Shown piece after piece: positions 44,595 through 54,542 of a stretch of DNA of 64,000 nt; position 1 is the first letter of the stretch, and the number at the start of each line of letters is the position of its first letter. The translations under genes and the position numbers were made by a program. The notes beneath the pieces were generated by a model. The model worked only from the letters and a program-made list of their open reading frames with translations, was not told the DNA's origin and did no database searches. Source of the stretch: Gammaproteobacteria bacterium (lineage in GTDB: Bacteria; Pseudomonadota; Gammaproteobacteria; Steroidobacterales; GCA-2729495); contig JANQPY010000010.1 of the NCBI GenBank assembly GCA_028285245.1, positions 1 through 64,000 of the forward strand, read 5' to 3'.

Positions 44595-46517
44595 ATGACT
44601 CAGGCAGCAGCCACCGAAACCCTCGGCTTTCAGGCAGAGGTCAAGCAACTTCTCCATCTGATGATTCACTCGCTTTACAGCAACCGCGAGATCTTTCTGC
44701 GGGAGCTGGTATCGAACGCGTCGGACGCGGCCGACAAGCTGCGGTTTGCCGCCATTGGCGAACCCGACCTGCTTGAGAACAACGCGGAGCTCGAGATTCG
44801 CATCCGCGCCGATGCTGACGCGGGCACGATCAGCATCATCGACAACGGCATCGGCATGTCGCGGGAAGATGTGATTTCACAGCTTGGGACGATAGCCCGT
44901 TCCGGCACATCAGAATTCATCAAGCAGCTCGACGGTGACCAGGAGGCCGATGCGAATCTGATAGGTCAGTTCGGCGTCGGCTTCTATTCGTCGTTCATCG
45001 TGGCGTCCAAGGTAGAGGTATTTACCCGGCGGGCAGGTCTTCCGGAGGCGGAGGGTGTTCACTGGTCGTCTTCGGGCGAGGGTGAGTTCACGGTAGAGAG
45101 TATCGAGCGAGCCGAGCGGGGTACGGAAGTGCGCTTGCACCTGCGTGATGACGCCAAGGAGTTTGCCGACGATTTCCGGCTCCGCAGCCTGATCCGTAAG
45201 TATTCCGACCACATCGCTTTTCCCGTACAGATGCCGGCCGTGTCGCCACCGGCTGCCGAGGATGAAGCCGAGGCAGAGACTGAACCGAAACCTCCCGAGT
45301 GGGAGCCTGTCAACGACGCCAAGGCGCTGTGGACCAGGCCGCGGACCGAGGTCACTGACGACGAGTACAAAGAGTTCTATAAACATATCGCGCATGACTT
45401 CCAGGACCCCGTGGTCTGGAGTCACAACCGGGTAGAGGGTAAGCGGGAGTACACCGGGCTGCTTTACCTGCCGGCGACGCCACCGTTTGACCTGTGGAAT
45501 CGCGAGTCCCCGCGTGGTGTGAAGCTTTACGTCAAGCGCGTCTTCATTATGGATGACGCGGATCAATTCTTGCCGCTGTACCTGCGCTTCATCCGAGGTG
45601 TTGTAGATTCTGATGATCTCTCGCTGAACGTTTCGCGTGAACTGCTGCAGCAGGACAGCAACGTAACCGCGATCCGCAGCGCACTGACCCGCCGGGTGCT
45701 GGATATGCTGGCCAAGCTGGCCAAGGACGATACGGAGAAGTATCAGGCGTTCTGGGAAAATTTTGGCCGGGTGCTCAAGGAAGGCCCCGCAGAAGATTCG
45801 GAAAACAAGGATCGCATCGCTGCGCTACTGCGGTTCTCCAGCACGCATACCGACAGTGAGAAGGCGGATCAGTCCCTGGCCGACTATGTGTCTCGCAAGA
45901 GCGACGACCAGGACAAGATCTACTATGTCACGGCTGACAGTTTTGGCGCCGCACGCTCCAGCCCTCAGCTCGAAGTCTTTCGCAAGAAAGGCATCGAAGT
46001 GCTGCTGCTCGGTGAGCCGATTGATGAATGGCTCATGGGTCATCTTGGCGAGTATGAAGGCTTGGAACTGCGCGACGTTCGCCGTGGCGAACTGGATCTT
46101 GGCGATAGTGATGACGACAAAGATGCCGATGAAGATGACCAAGACTCAAAAGAGCACGCAGAGCTGCTCGAGCGTCTTAAGGGCCGCCTGGGTGAGCGCG
46201 TGGCGGAGGTGCGCACCACGGACCGTCTGACTGAATCAGCAGCCTGCCTGGCGCTTGGAGAGTACGACATGGGCGAGCAGATGCGCCGGATTATGCAGGC
46301 GAGCGGTCAGGCAGCTCCCGACAGTAAACCCGTGTTTGAGATCAACCCCGAGCACCCGCTGATCGCGAGACTTGGTGAGGAGGCCGACGACAACCGCTTC
46401 GGCGAATTGGCGGATCTCTTGTTTGATCAGGCGAAGCTGGCGGACGGGCGGGCGCTCGAAGACCCGGGCCAGTTCGTAAAGCGGCTCAATAGCCTGCTGC
46501 TGGAGCTTAGTGCCTAG
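44595..46517 (+). CDS. htpG: Molecular chaperone HtpG (bacterial Hsp90)
   Basis: The 640-residue Hsp90 has the GHKL ATPase domain ([48 protein letters not shown]), the middle domain ([33 protein letters not shown]) and the C-terminal dimerisation domain. Two acidic insertions stand out: around residues 215-235 ([16 protein letters not shown]) and 500-515 ([17 protein letters not shown]). It refolds clients together with DnaK. Its last four bases overlap the stop of the convergent YbhB-like gene. Confidence 0.98.
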   Translation: MTQAAATETLGFQAEVKQLLHLMIHSLYSNREIFLRELVSNASDAADKLRFAAIGEPDLLENNAELEIRIRADADAGTISIIDNGIGMSREDVISQLGTIARSGTSEFIKQLDGDQEADANLIGQFGVGFYSSFIVASKVEVFTRRAGLPEAEGVHWSSSGEGEFTVESIERAERGTEVRLHLRDDAKEFADDFRLRSLIRKYSDHIAFPVQMPAVSPPAAEDEAEAETEPKPPEWEPVNDAKALWTRPRTEVTDDEYKEFYKHIAHDFQDPVVWSHNRVEGKREYTGLLYLPATPPFDLWNRESPRGVKLYVKRVFIMDDADQFLPLYLRFIRGVVDSDDLSLNVSRELLQQDSNVTAIRSALTRRVLDMLAKLAKDDTEKYQAFWENFGRVLKEGPAEDSENKDRIAALLRFSSTHTDSEKADQSLADYVSRKSDDQDKIYYVTADSFGAARSSPQLEVFRKKGIEVLLLGEPIDEWLMGHLGEYEGLELRDVRRGELDLGDSDDDKDADEDDQDSKEHAELLERLKGRLGERVAEVRTTDRLTESAACLALGEYDMGEQMRRIMQASGQAAPDSKPVFEINPEHPLIARLGEEADDNRFGELADLLFDQAKLADGRALEDPGQFVKRLNSLLLELSA

Positions 46518-47149
46518 CCTGGCGTGGCAAGCTTTGGATTCAGCGTATAGGTGCCGGTGATACTGGCCTCGGCCAGCACGTGCCCGGCTATCGCTGCTTT
46601 GATATCTGCCACGGAAAAATTTCCGCTGACCTCGCAGCACGCAACGTCCAATGCATACAGCGTGAATCGATAGTGATGGAGGCGTTCGTCGTTCCACGGC
46701 GGACACGGGCCATCATAGCCAGAGTAGGCGCCCTTGAGATCGGGATCGCTGGCCAAGAACCCTGTGTAGTCGTTCGGACCCTGCCGGCATCCTGCCGGCC
46801 CGGGCGGTGCGCTCTTACCGCCGACCGTGACTTCGAAACTGCAGCTTCCCTCCTCGATCGCGCTTGAGCGAGGGTCAATATCGACCATTGACCAGTGCGT
46901 GAAGTCGGCGCGCGGCAGGTCCTCCGGAATGCTGCGGCCCGCGACATTCACATCGTCGGCAACCGAAGGTGCATCGGGATCAACGCATATCAGGACAAGG
47001 CTCGCCGCACCATCGGGTACATCGCTCCAGGCCAGATGCGGATTCCGATTCGGTCCCAGTTGCATCGGCCCATCGTCAGCCGGAATGCCAAAGGCGCAGC
47101 GCTTTGGCATGCGCTGTCCGTCGGAGAATGTTTTGGATGACAGATTCAT
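46514..47149 (-). CDS. YbhB/YbcL family (PEBP-like) protein
   Basis: The 211-residue protein has the PEBP fold signatures: [26 protein letters not shown] with the DPDAP anion-binding motif, [32 protein letters not shown] (GPCPP plus HHY). Bacterial members are cytoplasmic or periplasmic; no signal is visible here. The biochemical role is unknown. The frame is open 54 codons upstream, but conserved sequence starts after ATG 47149 (MNLSSKTF). Confidence 0.9.
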   Translation of the reverse strand: MNLSSKTFSDGQRMPKRCAFGIPADDGPMQLGPNRNPHLAWSDVPDGAASLVLICVDPDAPSVADDVNVAGRSIPEDLPRADFTHWSMVDIDPRSSAIEEGSCSFEVTVGGKSAPPGPAGCRQGPNDYTGFLASDPDLKGAYSGYDGPCPPWNDERLHHYRFTLYALDVACCEVSGNFSVADIKAAIAGHVLAEASITGTYTLNPKLATPG

Positions 47150-47261
47150 TATGGCGATTCCTGGAAACCCGCAAGCGGTTGAAGTTTGCCAGAATCGCGG
47201 TGCTGGCACCTGCCCGGCAAAGCCACAATAATTGGCGTCACAGTCGGATTGGGAAAACAGC

Positions 47262-47909
47262 ATGACTACGCGCGCGCCGCTGCGTGAATCTCTGATGCTA
47301 CCGGGCGCCACAGGCCAGCTTGAGGCGCTTGTAGAGGAGCCGCGATCACAGAGCCAGCCGACGGCTGTCGCGGTGCTGTGTCACCCGCATCCGCAATTCC
47401 AGGGCACGATGCTGAATAAGGTAGTCCACACCTTAGGGCGGTTCGCGAACGATCAGGGCATGCCCGCAGTGCGTTTCAACTTCCGAGGCGTCGGTGCGAG
47501 CGACGGTGACTACGCCGATGGGTATGGTGAGGCGGACGATGCGGCAGCCGTATGTCAGTGGGCGCGCGATCGCTATGCTGGTGCAGAGCTTTGGCTTGCT
47601 GGCTTTTCCTTCGGGGCAATGGCGGCCGCGCGTGCCGCTCTGTCGGTAAAGCCTGCTCAGCTGGTCAGCATCGCGCCGCCGGCACCTCGCATGGCCGGAT
47701 TGCTGGAAGATCGTCAGCCCGAATGCCCCTGGCTCATCGTGCAGGGCGATGCCGATGAGGTGGTTGACTGCGAGGGCGTCGTCAACTGGGTAAACACACT
47801 TGCACCGGGGCCGCGCCTGCTAGTCTTGCCCGGCGTCGATCATTTCTTTCACGGCAAACTGACTTTGCTGCGCGACACGCTGACCGAAGAGCTGGGGGTC
47901 ACGGACTAG
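47262..47909 (+). CDS. Alpha/beta hydrolase (COG2945-type)
   Basis: The 215-residue hydrolase has VAVLCHPHPQFQGTMLNKVV near the N-terminus, RFNFRGVGASDGDY for the oxyanion region, and the nucleophile elbow LAGFSFGAMAA (serine in GFSFG). The acid is in VQGDADEVVDCEGVV and the catalytic histidine in LPGVDHFFHGKL. Members of this family are annotated as predicted esterases; the substrate is unknown. ATG 47262 is favoured over a start 10 codons earlier. The stop overlaps the next GTG start by one base (TAGTG). Confidence 0.85.
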   Translation: MTTRAPLRESLMLPGATGQLEALVEEPRSQSQPTAVAVLCHPHPQFQGTMLNKVVHTLGRFANDQGMPAVRFNFRGVGASDGDYADGYGEADDAAAVCQWARDRYAGAELWLAGFSFGAMAAARAALSVKPAQLVSIAPPAPRMAGLLEDRQPECPWLIVQGDADEVVDCEGVVNWVNTLAPGPRLLVLPGVDHFFHGKLTLLRDTLTEELGVTD

Positions 47910-48361
47910 TGCTCGGAAAACTGCGAGATTTAATGACGGACCTGGCGCCTGCGCAGGAGCCTGAGCCAGAGCAGCTTGATCTGGCCGTGGCCGTATTGCT
48001 GGTGGAAATGGCGCGGGCTGACTATGACCTCGCTGAGACCGAGCAGGCGGCAATCATTGACCAGCTGGCTGCAGGGTTCGGATTAGACGAATCTGATGCG
48101 GTTGCGTTGACCGAACAGGCAAGGAAACGAGCAGAGCACTCTGTGTCGCTGCACGAATTCACGCGTGCCGTGCATGACGGCATGGACTACGACGAGAAGC
48201 TGCGAGTTGTCGAAATGCTCTGGCGCGTGGCTTTGGCGGACAGCAATCTCGACAAGTACGAGGATTACCTGATCGCCAAGTTAGGCGAGCTGCTATACGT
48301 ATCGCGCGGCGATGTGATTCGTATCAAGGCGAGAGTGCTTGAATCCAGCGAGGGGAGCTAG
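47909..48361 (+). CDS. TerB-like domain protein
   Basis: The 150-residue all-helical protein has the TerB layout: LDLAVAVLLVEMARADYDLAETEQAAI, then LHEFTRAVHDGMDYDEKLRVVEMLWRVALADSNLDKYEDYLIAKLGELLYV. The acidic DADxxL-like sites (ARADYDLAE and LADSNLDKYE) are typical metal-binding positions of TerB. This COG4103-type subgroup has no proven link to tellurite. Translation starts at GTG, coupled to the hydrolase. Confidence 0.82.
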   Translation: MLGKLRDLMTDLAPAQEPEPEQLDLAVAVLLVEMARADYDLAETEQAAIIDQLAAGFGLDESDAVALTEQARKRAEHSVSLHEFTRAVHDGMDYDEKLRVVEMLWRVALADSNLDKYEDYLIAKLGELLYVSRGDVIRIKARVLESSEGS

Positions 48362-48364
48362 CCC

Positions 48365-48859
48365 TCAATCAGCATAAAACTGGCGGGAAAATTGCACCGA
48401 GAATCGGCTCGATTCATTCATGGGTGTGGCATCCACGTTGAAGAACAGCGTTTCTCCATTGGCGACGGGTAGGTCTCCAATGTAGTACACCGCACCTCCA
48501 GACTGAGCCTCGCGCACCGTCAGGTTCTTGATCTGGCCGGTGAGGTTGCGGGCTGATGCGCTAACGCTACCGGGCACAGATTGTCCAGGAGTTCCCTCGA
48601 TCTTGCGGACGATCGATACATTCAACATTGCGCGGTTCTTGCTGCGCACGATGCCATACTGTTTCGCAACCTCCGGCGTCAACTGATCCGTGCTTAGCGC
48701 ATTGAAGTGCAGCACGTAGTCGCCAAAATCTTTAGAGGAGGCATCTGCAGGGGCCGCTGGTGGTGCGCTATCGATGGTCGTGACATCTGAATTGCCGCCG
48801 CCGCACGCACCCAGCGCTGCTGCCATCATGATCGGAAATAGATGTTTGCGGAGTCTCAT
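48365..48859 (-). CDS. DUF4426 lipoprotein
   Basis: The 164-residue protein has a lipoprotein signal (FPIMMAAALGAC then GGG). After a short linker the DUF4426 core follows: FGDYVLHFNALSTDQLTPEVAKQYGIVRSKNRAMLNVSIVRK, and the end SVQFSRQFYAD. In Pseudomonas a DUF4426 gene also sits next to yggT-proC-yggS, so this is the left edge of that conserved block. Function is unknown; it is probably periplasmic. Confidence 0.88.
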   Translation of the reverse strand: MRLRKHLFPIMMAAALGACGGGNSDVTTIDSAPPAAPADASSKDFGDYVLHFNALSTDQLTPEVAKQYGIVRSKNRAMLNVSIVRKIEGTPGQSVPGSVSASARNLTGQIKNLTVREAQSGGAVYYIGDLPVANGETLFFNVDATPMNESSRFSVQFSRQFYAD

Positions 48860-49002
48860 TGCGATTTACTCACTAAGTCCCTGGCTGCACGCGACTATAA
48901 ACCAGCCAAGCTGTGCTGTCTGCGGCCGAGGCCGGAAGCGGTCTCAGCAGATGTGGAACCTGCCCGAATGCCGCTCGTCAGACGCGTAATGCAGACCTCT
49001 GC

Positions 49003-49584
49003 CTAAATCGGCGAACCGATTGCCGTACAAACCAGGCCCGCTGCGACCTGCCGTGCCGGAAGTGAGAGCGATATGGCCTGTATCAGCAGGATGGCTAGCA
49101 GAGGGGTCAGGTCGAGTCCTGCGATAGGCGGAATGACTTTGCGCAGCGGACTCAACACCGGTTCGGTAATGCTATGTAGCAGGTAAATCGCTGGGTTGTG
49201 GCCGCCCGGAGAAAGCCAGCTGAGGATGACGCTCGCGATTATCAGGAACAGATAGATATTCAGTAGCAGCTTGATCAGCTTTAGCAGCGCCAGTGCGATG
49301 AGCTGCGGGATATTCACGTCCCACAGGCACGCTATGTTGACCAGTGCGAAGACCAGCGCCAGTTGCAGGAGAAAGGCGACCAGCACGGTCGCGAGGTCGA
49401 GGTTACCGAGCGGCGGCAAAATCCGACGAACCGGCACGACGAGCGGGTCGGTCACTTTAAGAATTACCTGACTCAGCGGATTTCGGATATCTGCCCGGAC
49501 GTACTGGAGGATCGCCCGGAGCACAAAGGTCAGAATAAAAATTTCCGCCAGACTGCGGAAAAAAAACACGAGGGCATCGGTCAT
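49003..49584 (-). CDS. yggT: YggT family integral membrane protein
   Basis: The 193-residue protein has two YGGT repeats, each with paired membrane helices. The first has LAEIFILTFVLRAILQYVR and NPLSQVILKVTDPLVVPVRRILPP; the second has LFLIIASVILSWLSP and NPAIYLLHSITEPVLSPLRKVIPP. The repeat NP..L....TDP/TEP is the family hallmark. Its role is not settled; it is linked to osmotic shock and membrane organisation in other bacteria. It follows proC after 16 bases. Confidence 0.95.
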   Translation of the reverse strand: MTDALVFFFRSLAEIFILTFVLRAILQYVRADIRNPLSQVILKVTDPLVVPVRRILPPLGNLDLATVLVAFLLQLALVFALVNIACLWDVNIPQLIALALLKLIKLLLNIYLFLIIASVILSWLSPGGHNPAIYLLHSITEPVLSPLRKVIPPIAGLDLTPLLAILLIQAISLSLPARQVAAGLVCTAIGSPI

Positions 49585-49600
49585 TCGGTTATCGGGTTCC

Positions 49601-50425
49601 TCAAGATTCCTCGCGGCCTAACTCGATGGAGCGCAGTCGTGCGCGTTCGACTGCTGCTGCGACGATATCACGGATGCCGGCGGCCTCTAGCGCTTCGAGC
49701 GCGGCAGCGGTTGTTCCGCCAGGCGACGTTACCCGGTCGCGCAACCCCGTGAGCTCTTCATCTGTTTCCAGCGCGCACAGGCCCGCGCCATGCAGGGTTT
49801 GCCGTGCGAGCAGTCGCGCCAGGTCCGGCGCCAGGCCCAGGCGTGCGGCATTCGCTTCCAGGGCCTCTGCCAGCAGGTAGAAGTAGGCCGGACCGCTGCC
49901 AGAAATGGCAGTGACCGCATCCATCAGAGACTCATCATCCACCCAACCGGTCGCGCCAATTGCCCCGGTAATGTAATCGGCCTGTTTGCGCTGACCCGAC
50001 GTGACCCGCGCGTTGCCAACCATCACGGTCATGCCAGCGCCGAAGAGTGCGGGTTGATTCGGCATGGCACGAATGATTGCGCGCTTGCCCCCCAGCCATG
50101 CGTCGAGGCGCTCGAGTGTCATCCCCGCCGCTACTGAGATGATGAGCTCATCACCCACTGAGGCGGCGAGACTGCTGGTAACCAGTTGCAGCTGCTGTGG
50201 CTTAACTGCCAGCAACAGTACATCGGTGTTGCCAGCCAGCTCGGCTCCGCTCGCCGCGATGTGTATCCCGGGAAAAAGCACCGCCAACTCGGTACGCCGG
50301 CTGTCAACAGATTCTGCAACGAGGAGCCGATCTGCCGCGTGCCCGCTACCGAGAAGTCCGCCGACAATGGCGCTGGCCATATTGCCGCCGCCGACGAAGC
50401 CGATGCGCAAGGAGGTATCGGTCAT
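49601..50425 (-). CDS. proC: Pyrroline-5-carboxylate reductase ProC
   Basis: The 274-residue enzyme has the NADPH-binding RIGFVGGGNMASAIVGGLL, LLAVKPQQLQ, VSVAAGMTLERLDAWL-type (SVAAGMTLERLD), MPNQPALFGAGMTVM and the C-terminal signature DAVTAISGSGPAYFYLLAEAL plus VTSPGGTTAAALEAL. It makes proline from pyrroline-5-carboxylate. Its start overlaps the yggS stop by four bases. Confidence 0.97.
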   Translation of the reverse strand: MTDTSLRIGFVGGGNMASAIVGGLLGSGHAADRLLVAESVDSRRTELAVLFPGIHIAASGAELAGNTDVLLLAVKPQQLQLVTSSLAASVGDELIISVAAGMTLERLDAWLGGKRAIIRAMPNQPALFGAGMTVMVGNARVTSGQRKQADYITGAIGATGWVDDESLMDAVTAISGSGPAYFYLLAEALEANAARLGLAPDLARLLARQTLHGAGLCALETDEELTGLRDRVTSPGGTTAAALEALEAAGIRDIVAAAVERARLRSIELGREES

Positions 50426-51108
50426 TGTTCCATCCGTTCGCCAAATAATTCGGTGCCGATGCGCACCATGGTACTGCCAGCGCTGACAGCAAGTTCATAA
50501 TCCCCGGACATGCCCATAGACAATGTATCAATGCCGTTGCGGCGGGCGCGCAGTTCATCATAAAGCCGGTATGCCGCCGAGAATTCCTGCTTGAGCTCGA
50601 TTTCGCTGCGGCCCGCAGCCGGCATGATCATGAGTCCGCGTAGGTGCAGCCTGGGTAGCTCATCGATCACATTCAATAGCGCTGGCAGGGCAGCCGGATC
50701 GCAACCACCGTCCCGGCTACTGTTCTGTGCCCTCAGCTGAATACATACCTGCAGTGGCTGGGCGTAATGTGGCCGCTGCCGAGCCAGTCGTTCAGCAATT
50801 TTCGGGCTATCCAGAGTTTGGACCCAGTCACAGTACTCGGCAATGAGGCGGGTCTTGTTGGACTGAACACGTCCAACGAAGTGCCAGTCGGCTCCAGATC
50901 CGAAATGCTGAATCCGTTTCACGGCATCCTGTACGTAGTTTTCGCCAAACTCGGTAAGACCCGATGCGATGGCGGCACGGACTTTCTCATCGGGTTGCCG
51001 CTTGCTCACGGCGAGGATGCGCACCCTGGCCGGGTCCCGGCCGGCGGCTTCGGCCGCGGCCGCTATACGACGTTGAATTTTGGCTAGTTGTTTCGTGATT
51101 ACCGTCAC
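50422..51108 (-). CDS. yggS: YggS family pyridoxal phosphate homeostasis protein
   Basis: The 228-residue TIM-barrel protein has the PLP lysine in [18 protein letters not shown], then [42 protein letters not shown], and [27 protein letters not shown]. It binds PLP without enzyme activity and balances vitamin B6 and amino-acid pools. I use GTG 51108 ([11 protein letters not shown]), matching family N-termini; TTG 51144 is further upstream. It is divergent from pilT, as in Pseudomonas. Confidence 0.95.
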   Translation of the reverse strand: MTVITKQLAKIQRRIAAAAEAAGRDPARVRILAVSKRQPDEKVRAAIASGLTEFGENYVQDAVKRIQHFGSGADWHFVGRVQSNKTRLIAEYCDWVQTLDSPKIAERLARQRPHYAQPLQVCIQLRAQNSSRDGGCDPAALPALLNVIDELPRLHLRGLMIMPAAGRSEIELKQEFSAAYRLYDELRARRNGIDTLSMGMSGDYELAVSAGSTMVRIGTELFGERMEQ

Positions 51109-51210
51109 GGCTAGTTGAGGGGCGATCGCTATACTATGTCGCAAGCACTGCCCGGTTATGGTAAGTCGCGCGGCGCGCAGGGCAGGTAACTTGTTGATTC
51201 GGGGTTATAA

Positions 51211-52251
51211 ATGTCTGTCGATATTGCTCAGCTGCTGGCCTTCTCGGTCAAGAACAACGCCTCCGACCTGCATTTGTCAGCGGGCGTCCCGCCGATGATT
51301 CGCGTCGACGGCGATGTGAAGCGCATCAACATGCCGGCACTTTCGCATAAGGAAGTGCACAGCATGGTATACGACATCATGAACGACAAGCAGCGGAAGG
51401 ACTTTGAGGAGTTCTTCGAGACTGACTTTTCGTTTGAGATTCCGAAGCTCGCCCGGTTTCGCGTTAACGCGTTTAATCAGAGCCGCGGTGCGGGCGCCGT
51501 CTTCAGGACCATTCCGTCGGAAATCCTGAGTCTTGATGATTTGGCTGCACCGCCGATCTTCAAAGACATCTCAATGTATCCGCGCGGCATCGTTCTGGTT
51601 ACCGGACCCACGGGCTCCGGTAAGTCAACCACGTTGGCGGCGATGGTTGACTACATCAACGACAACAAGCCTGACCACATACTGACCATTGAGGATCCGA
51701 TTGAATTTGTCCATCAGAGCAAGAAGTCTCTGATCAATCAGCGCGAGGTCCATCGCGACACCATGGGCTTCGCTGAGGCGCTGCGCTCGGCGCTGCGCGA
51801 AGATCCGGATGTCATCCTGGTTGGCGAGATGCGCGACCTTGAGACGATTCGTCTGGCGCTTACCGCCGCAGAGACGGGCCACCTCGTATTCGGCACGCTG
51901 CACACCAGTTCAGCGGCCAAGACAATCGACCGGGTGGTTGACGTATTCCCCGCCGCTGAAAAAGACATGGTGCGCTCAATGCTTTCGGAGTCGCTGCGGG
52001 CAGTTATTTCGCAAACGCTGCTCAAGCGCATTGGTGGTGGCCGCATTGCCGCGCATGAAATCATGATTGGGTCGCCTGCGATTCGGAATCTCATTCGCGA
52101 GGGCAAAATCGCGCAGATGTACTCAGCTATACAAACTGGCCAGGCGGCAGGCATGCAGACGCTTGACCAGAATCTTCAGGAGCTCATGACCAAGGGTGTC
52201 ATCAGCAAGGAAGAGGCCCGCTACAAGGCGGCCAACAAAGAGAACTTCTAA
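51211..52251 (+). CDS. pilT: Type IV pilus retraction ATPase PilT
   Basis: The 346-residue protein matches PilT over its full length. It has NNASDLHLSAGVPPMIRVDG, Walker A GPTGSGKST, the Asp box (HILTIEDPIEFVH), Walker B (DVILVGEMRDLET), the His box (FGTLHTSSAAKTIDRVVDVFP) and the PilT-specific AIRNLIRE motif near residue 290, needed for retraction. It powers pilus disassembly and twitching. It is the first of three consecutive ATPases and diverges from yggS. Confidence 0.98.
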   Translation: MSVDIAQLLAFSVKNNASDLHLSAGVPPMIRVDGDVKRINMPALSHKEVHSMVYDIMNDKQRKDFEEFFETDFSFEIPKLARFRVNAFNQSRGAGAVFRTIPSEILSLDDLAAPPIFKDISMYPRGIVLVTGPTGSGKSTTLAAMVDYINDNKPDHILTIEDPIEFVHQSKKSLINQREVHRDTMGFAEALRSALREDPDVILVGEMRDLETIRLALTAAETGHLVFGTLHTSSAAKTIDRVVDVFPAAEKDMVRSMLSESLRAVISQTLLKRIGGGRIAAHEIMIGSPAIRNLIREGKIAQMYSAIQTGQAAGMQTLDQNLQELMTKGVISKEEARYKAANKENF

Positions 52252-52281
52252 CGACACCGGCAGGCTTTAAGGAACTTACGC

Positions 52282-53439
52282 ATGGAACGCGATCAAGCAA
52301 CCCGATTAATGCAGGGGCTGCTCAAGAAGCTGGTGGCCCAGGGCGGGTCCGATCTATTCATTACGTCCGGTTTTCCCCCTGCAATCAAGATTGATGGTGA
52401 AGTTCACCGGGCCGGAGAGCAGGAGCTAACGCCTGAGCAGAGTGCCGTCATCGTGCGCTCCATCATGAATGACAAGCAGGCGCGCGAGTTTGACGCTACC
52501 AAGGAATGTAATTTCGCGATTAGCCCGCAGGGTATCGGACGATTTCGTGTGAATGCATTCGTTCAGCAGGGTGCGGTGGGGGCGGTGCTCAGAACCATCA
52601 TCACCAAGATTCCGTCGGTCGAGGAGCTTGAGCTGCCTGATATTCTGACCGATATCGCCATGACCAAGCGTGGTCTGGTGATTCTGGTTGGCGCGACTGG
52701 TTCGGGTAAATCCACAACGCTGGCCGCAATGGTTGGGCATCGTAACGAGAATTCCCGTGGCCATATCGTTACCGTTGAAGACCCCGTTGAGTACGTGCAT
52801 CCGCATCGTCGCTGCGTGGTCACCCAGCGTGAGGTTGGCGTAGACACGGACAACTGGCACGCGGCCCTGAAAAATACACTGCGTCAGGCGCCGGACGTCA
52901 TTCTGATTGGTGAGATTCGCGACCGCGAGACTATGGAGTACGGCATCCAGTTCTCCGAGACCGGTCATCTTTGCCTCGCGACACTGCACGCGAACAGCGC
53001 AAATCAGGCGCTCGATCGCATCATCAACTTTTTCCCTGAAGATCGACGAGATCAGCTGTTGATGGACTTGTCCCTGAACGTCGGTGCACTGATCTCGCAG
53101 CGTCTCATTCCTCGTGCCAGCGGCAAGGGACGGGTGGCCGCGATGGAGATCATGCTGAAGTCGCCGTTAATCTCAGATCTGATCTTCAAGGGTGAGGTTG
53201 CCAAGATCAAAGAAATCATGGCCAAGTCTAACCGCCTGGGCATGAAGACCTTTGACCAGGATCTGTTTGAGCTGTACGAGGCGGGCAAGATTTCCTACGA
53301 CGAAGCGCTGCGCAATGCAGATTCGAAGAACGAGCTGCGGCTACGCGTCAAGCTGGAAAGCAAACGTGAAGCTGATCCCGTCGAGGACAAGAAAGACGGT
53401 CTGGTGCTCGTTGACGACGATGAAGGGACAAGCTTCTAG
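52282..53439 (+). CDS. pilU: Type IV pilus retraction ATPase PilU
   Basis: The 385-residue protein is PilU by length and by order after pilT. It has GGSDLFITSGFPPAIKIDG, Walker A GATGSGKST, IVTVEDPVEYVHPHRRC, Walker B DVILIGEIRDRETMEYG, CLATLHANSANQALDRIINFFP, and LISDLIFKGE in place of AIRNLIRE. The C-terminal extension is charged (KREADPVEDKKDGLVLVDDDEG). PilU works with PilT as an accessory motor. It starts 30 bases after pilT. Confidence 0.95.
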   Translation: MERDQATRLMQGLLKKLVAQGGSDLFITSGFPPAIKIDGEVHRAGEQELTPEQSAVIVRSIMNDKQAREFDATKECNFAISPQGIGRFRVNAFVQQGAVGAVLRTIITKIPSVEELELPDILTDIAMTKRGLVILVGATGSGKSTTLAAMVGHRNENSRGHIVTVEDPVEYVHPHRRCVVTQREVGVDTDNWHAALKNTLRQAPDVILIGEIRDRETMEYGIQFSETGHLCLATLHANSANQALDRIINFFPEDRRDQLLMDLSLNVGALISQRLIPRASGKGRVAAMEIMLKSPLISDLIFKGEVAKIKEIMAKSNRLGMKTFDQDLFELYEAGKISYDEALRNADSKNELRLRVKLESKREADPVEDKKDGLVLVDDDEGTSF

Positions 53440-53463
53440 CGGCGTCGGTCGCGGATACAATCA

Positions 53464-54519
53464 ATGAACGTTCAGCCGCTATTTAATTTGATGGTCGAGA
53501 AGAACGCTTCCGACCTGTTTCTTACGTGCTACGCCCCGGTCAAGATCAAGATTGACGGCAAGATCATGCCCGTCAACAAGCTGGAGCTGACGCCGAAAAT
53601 GATTCGGCAGGCAGCGATAGAGCTGATGTCGGAAGAACAGCTTGACACGTTTACGCGTGAGCTTGAGATCGACTTTGCCGTGTCTAAGCCGGGGCTCGGT
53701 CGGTTCCGTGTGAACGTTTTCCATCAACGGGGCAATGTCTCGATGGTGATGCGCTACATCAGCGCCAACATCCCAAGTCTGGAAGACCTGGCGATGCCGT
53801 CGATTCTGAAAGAACTCGTGATGTTTCGCCGTGGTCTGGTCTTGATGGTGGGCGCCAGTGGCAACGGCAAGTCCACTACGCTCGCCGGTATGATCGACTA
53901 TCGCAACCAGAAGACGTCATCGCATATCCTGACGATTGAAGATCCGATTGAGTTCTTGCACTCCAACAAGAAGTCGATCATCAACCAGCGTGAAGTCGGC
54001 TCGGATACGGTGAGCTATGAGCGGGCGTTACGCAGCGCCATGCGCGAGGCACCCGATGTCATTCTGATCGGCGAGATTCGCGATCGCGAAACCATGCAGG
54101 CGGCTATTGATCTGGCCGGTACTGGTCATCTCGCGATTGCCACACTGCACTCAAACAATGCCCCGGAAACGTTGGATAGGGTGATCAACATTTTTCCTGA
54201 AGACCAGCATCCGCAGGTGTATATGGACTTGTCCCACTATCTGCGGGCGATCATTTCTCAGCGCCTGGTGAGAGGCGTGGATGGGAACCGAATCGCTGCC
54301 GTTGAGGTGATGCTGAACACGCCGCGAATTGCAGAGCTCATTCAGGGCGGCGACATTGGTGCTGTGAAAGAGGCCTTCTATGAGAGTACCGAGCAGGGTA
54401 TGCAAACGTTTGACCAGTCGCTGCTGACGCTGTACCGCGACGGCAAGGTCACTATGGACGAAGCCCTGGCCAACGCCGACTCTCGCGCCAACCTGGAAGC
54501 ACAGATTCACTTCGCCTAG
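53464..54519 (+). CDS. Third PilT/PilU-family ATPase
   Basis: The 351-residue protein is a further retraction-type ATPase 24 bases after pilU. It keeps EKNASDLFLTCYAPVKIKIDG, the Asp box (HILTIEDPIEFLHSNKK), Walker B (DVILIGEIRDRETMQAA) and the His box (AIATLHSNNAPETLDRVINIFP). Its Walker A is GASGNGKST, with N in place of the usual S before GKST. The AIRNLIRE position reads RIAELIQGGD, as in PilU-type proteins. By the GEIRDRETM and FFP/IFPEDQ segments it is closer to PilU than to PilT, but lacks the charged PilU tail. P. aeruginosa has only pilT-pilU at this locus. Its role (third motor, regulator of the PilT/PilU ring) is open. Confidence 0.9.
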   Translation: MNVQPLFNLMVEKNASDLFLTCYAPVKIKIDGKIMPVNKLELTPKMIRQAAIELMSEEQLDTFTRELEIDFAVSKPGLGRFRVNVFHQRGNVSMVMRYISANIPSLEDLAMPSILKELVMFRRGLVLMVGASGNGKSTTLAGMIDYRNQKTSSHILTIEDPIEFLHSNKKSIINQREVGSDTVSYERALRSAMREAPDVILIGEIRDRETMQAAIDLAGTGHLAIATLHSNNAPETLDRVINIFPEDQHPQVYMDLSHYLRAIISQRLVRGVDGNRIAAVEVMLNTPRIAELIQGGDIGAVKEAFYESTEQGMQTFDQSLLTLYRDGKVTMDEALANADSRANLEAQIHFA

Positions 54520-54542
54520 TCGCGGGCACCGCTCGCCCGGGG

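Noticed and set aside
51115..51135. TTGAGG ... TATACT as a pilT promoter
   Set aside because: The boxes are only 9 bases apart; TATACT may be a -10 but no suitable -35 is seen.
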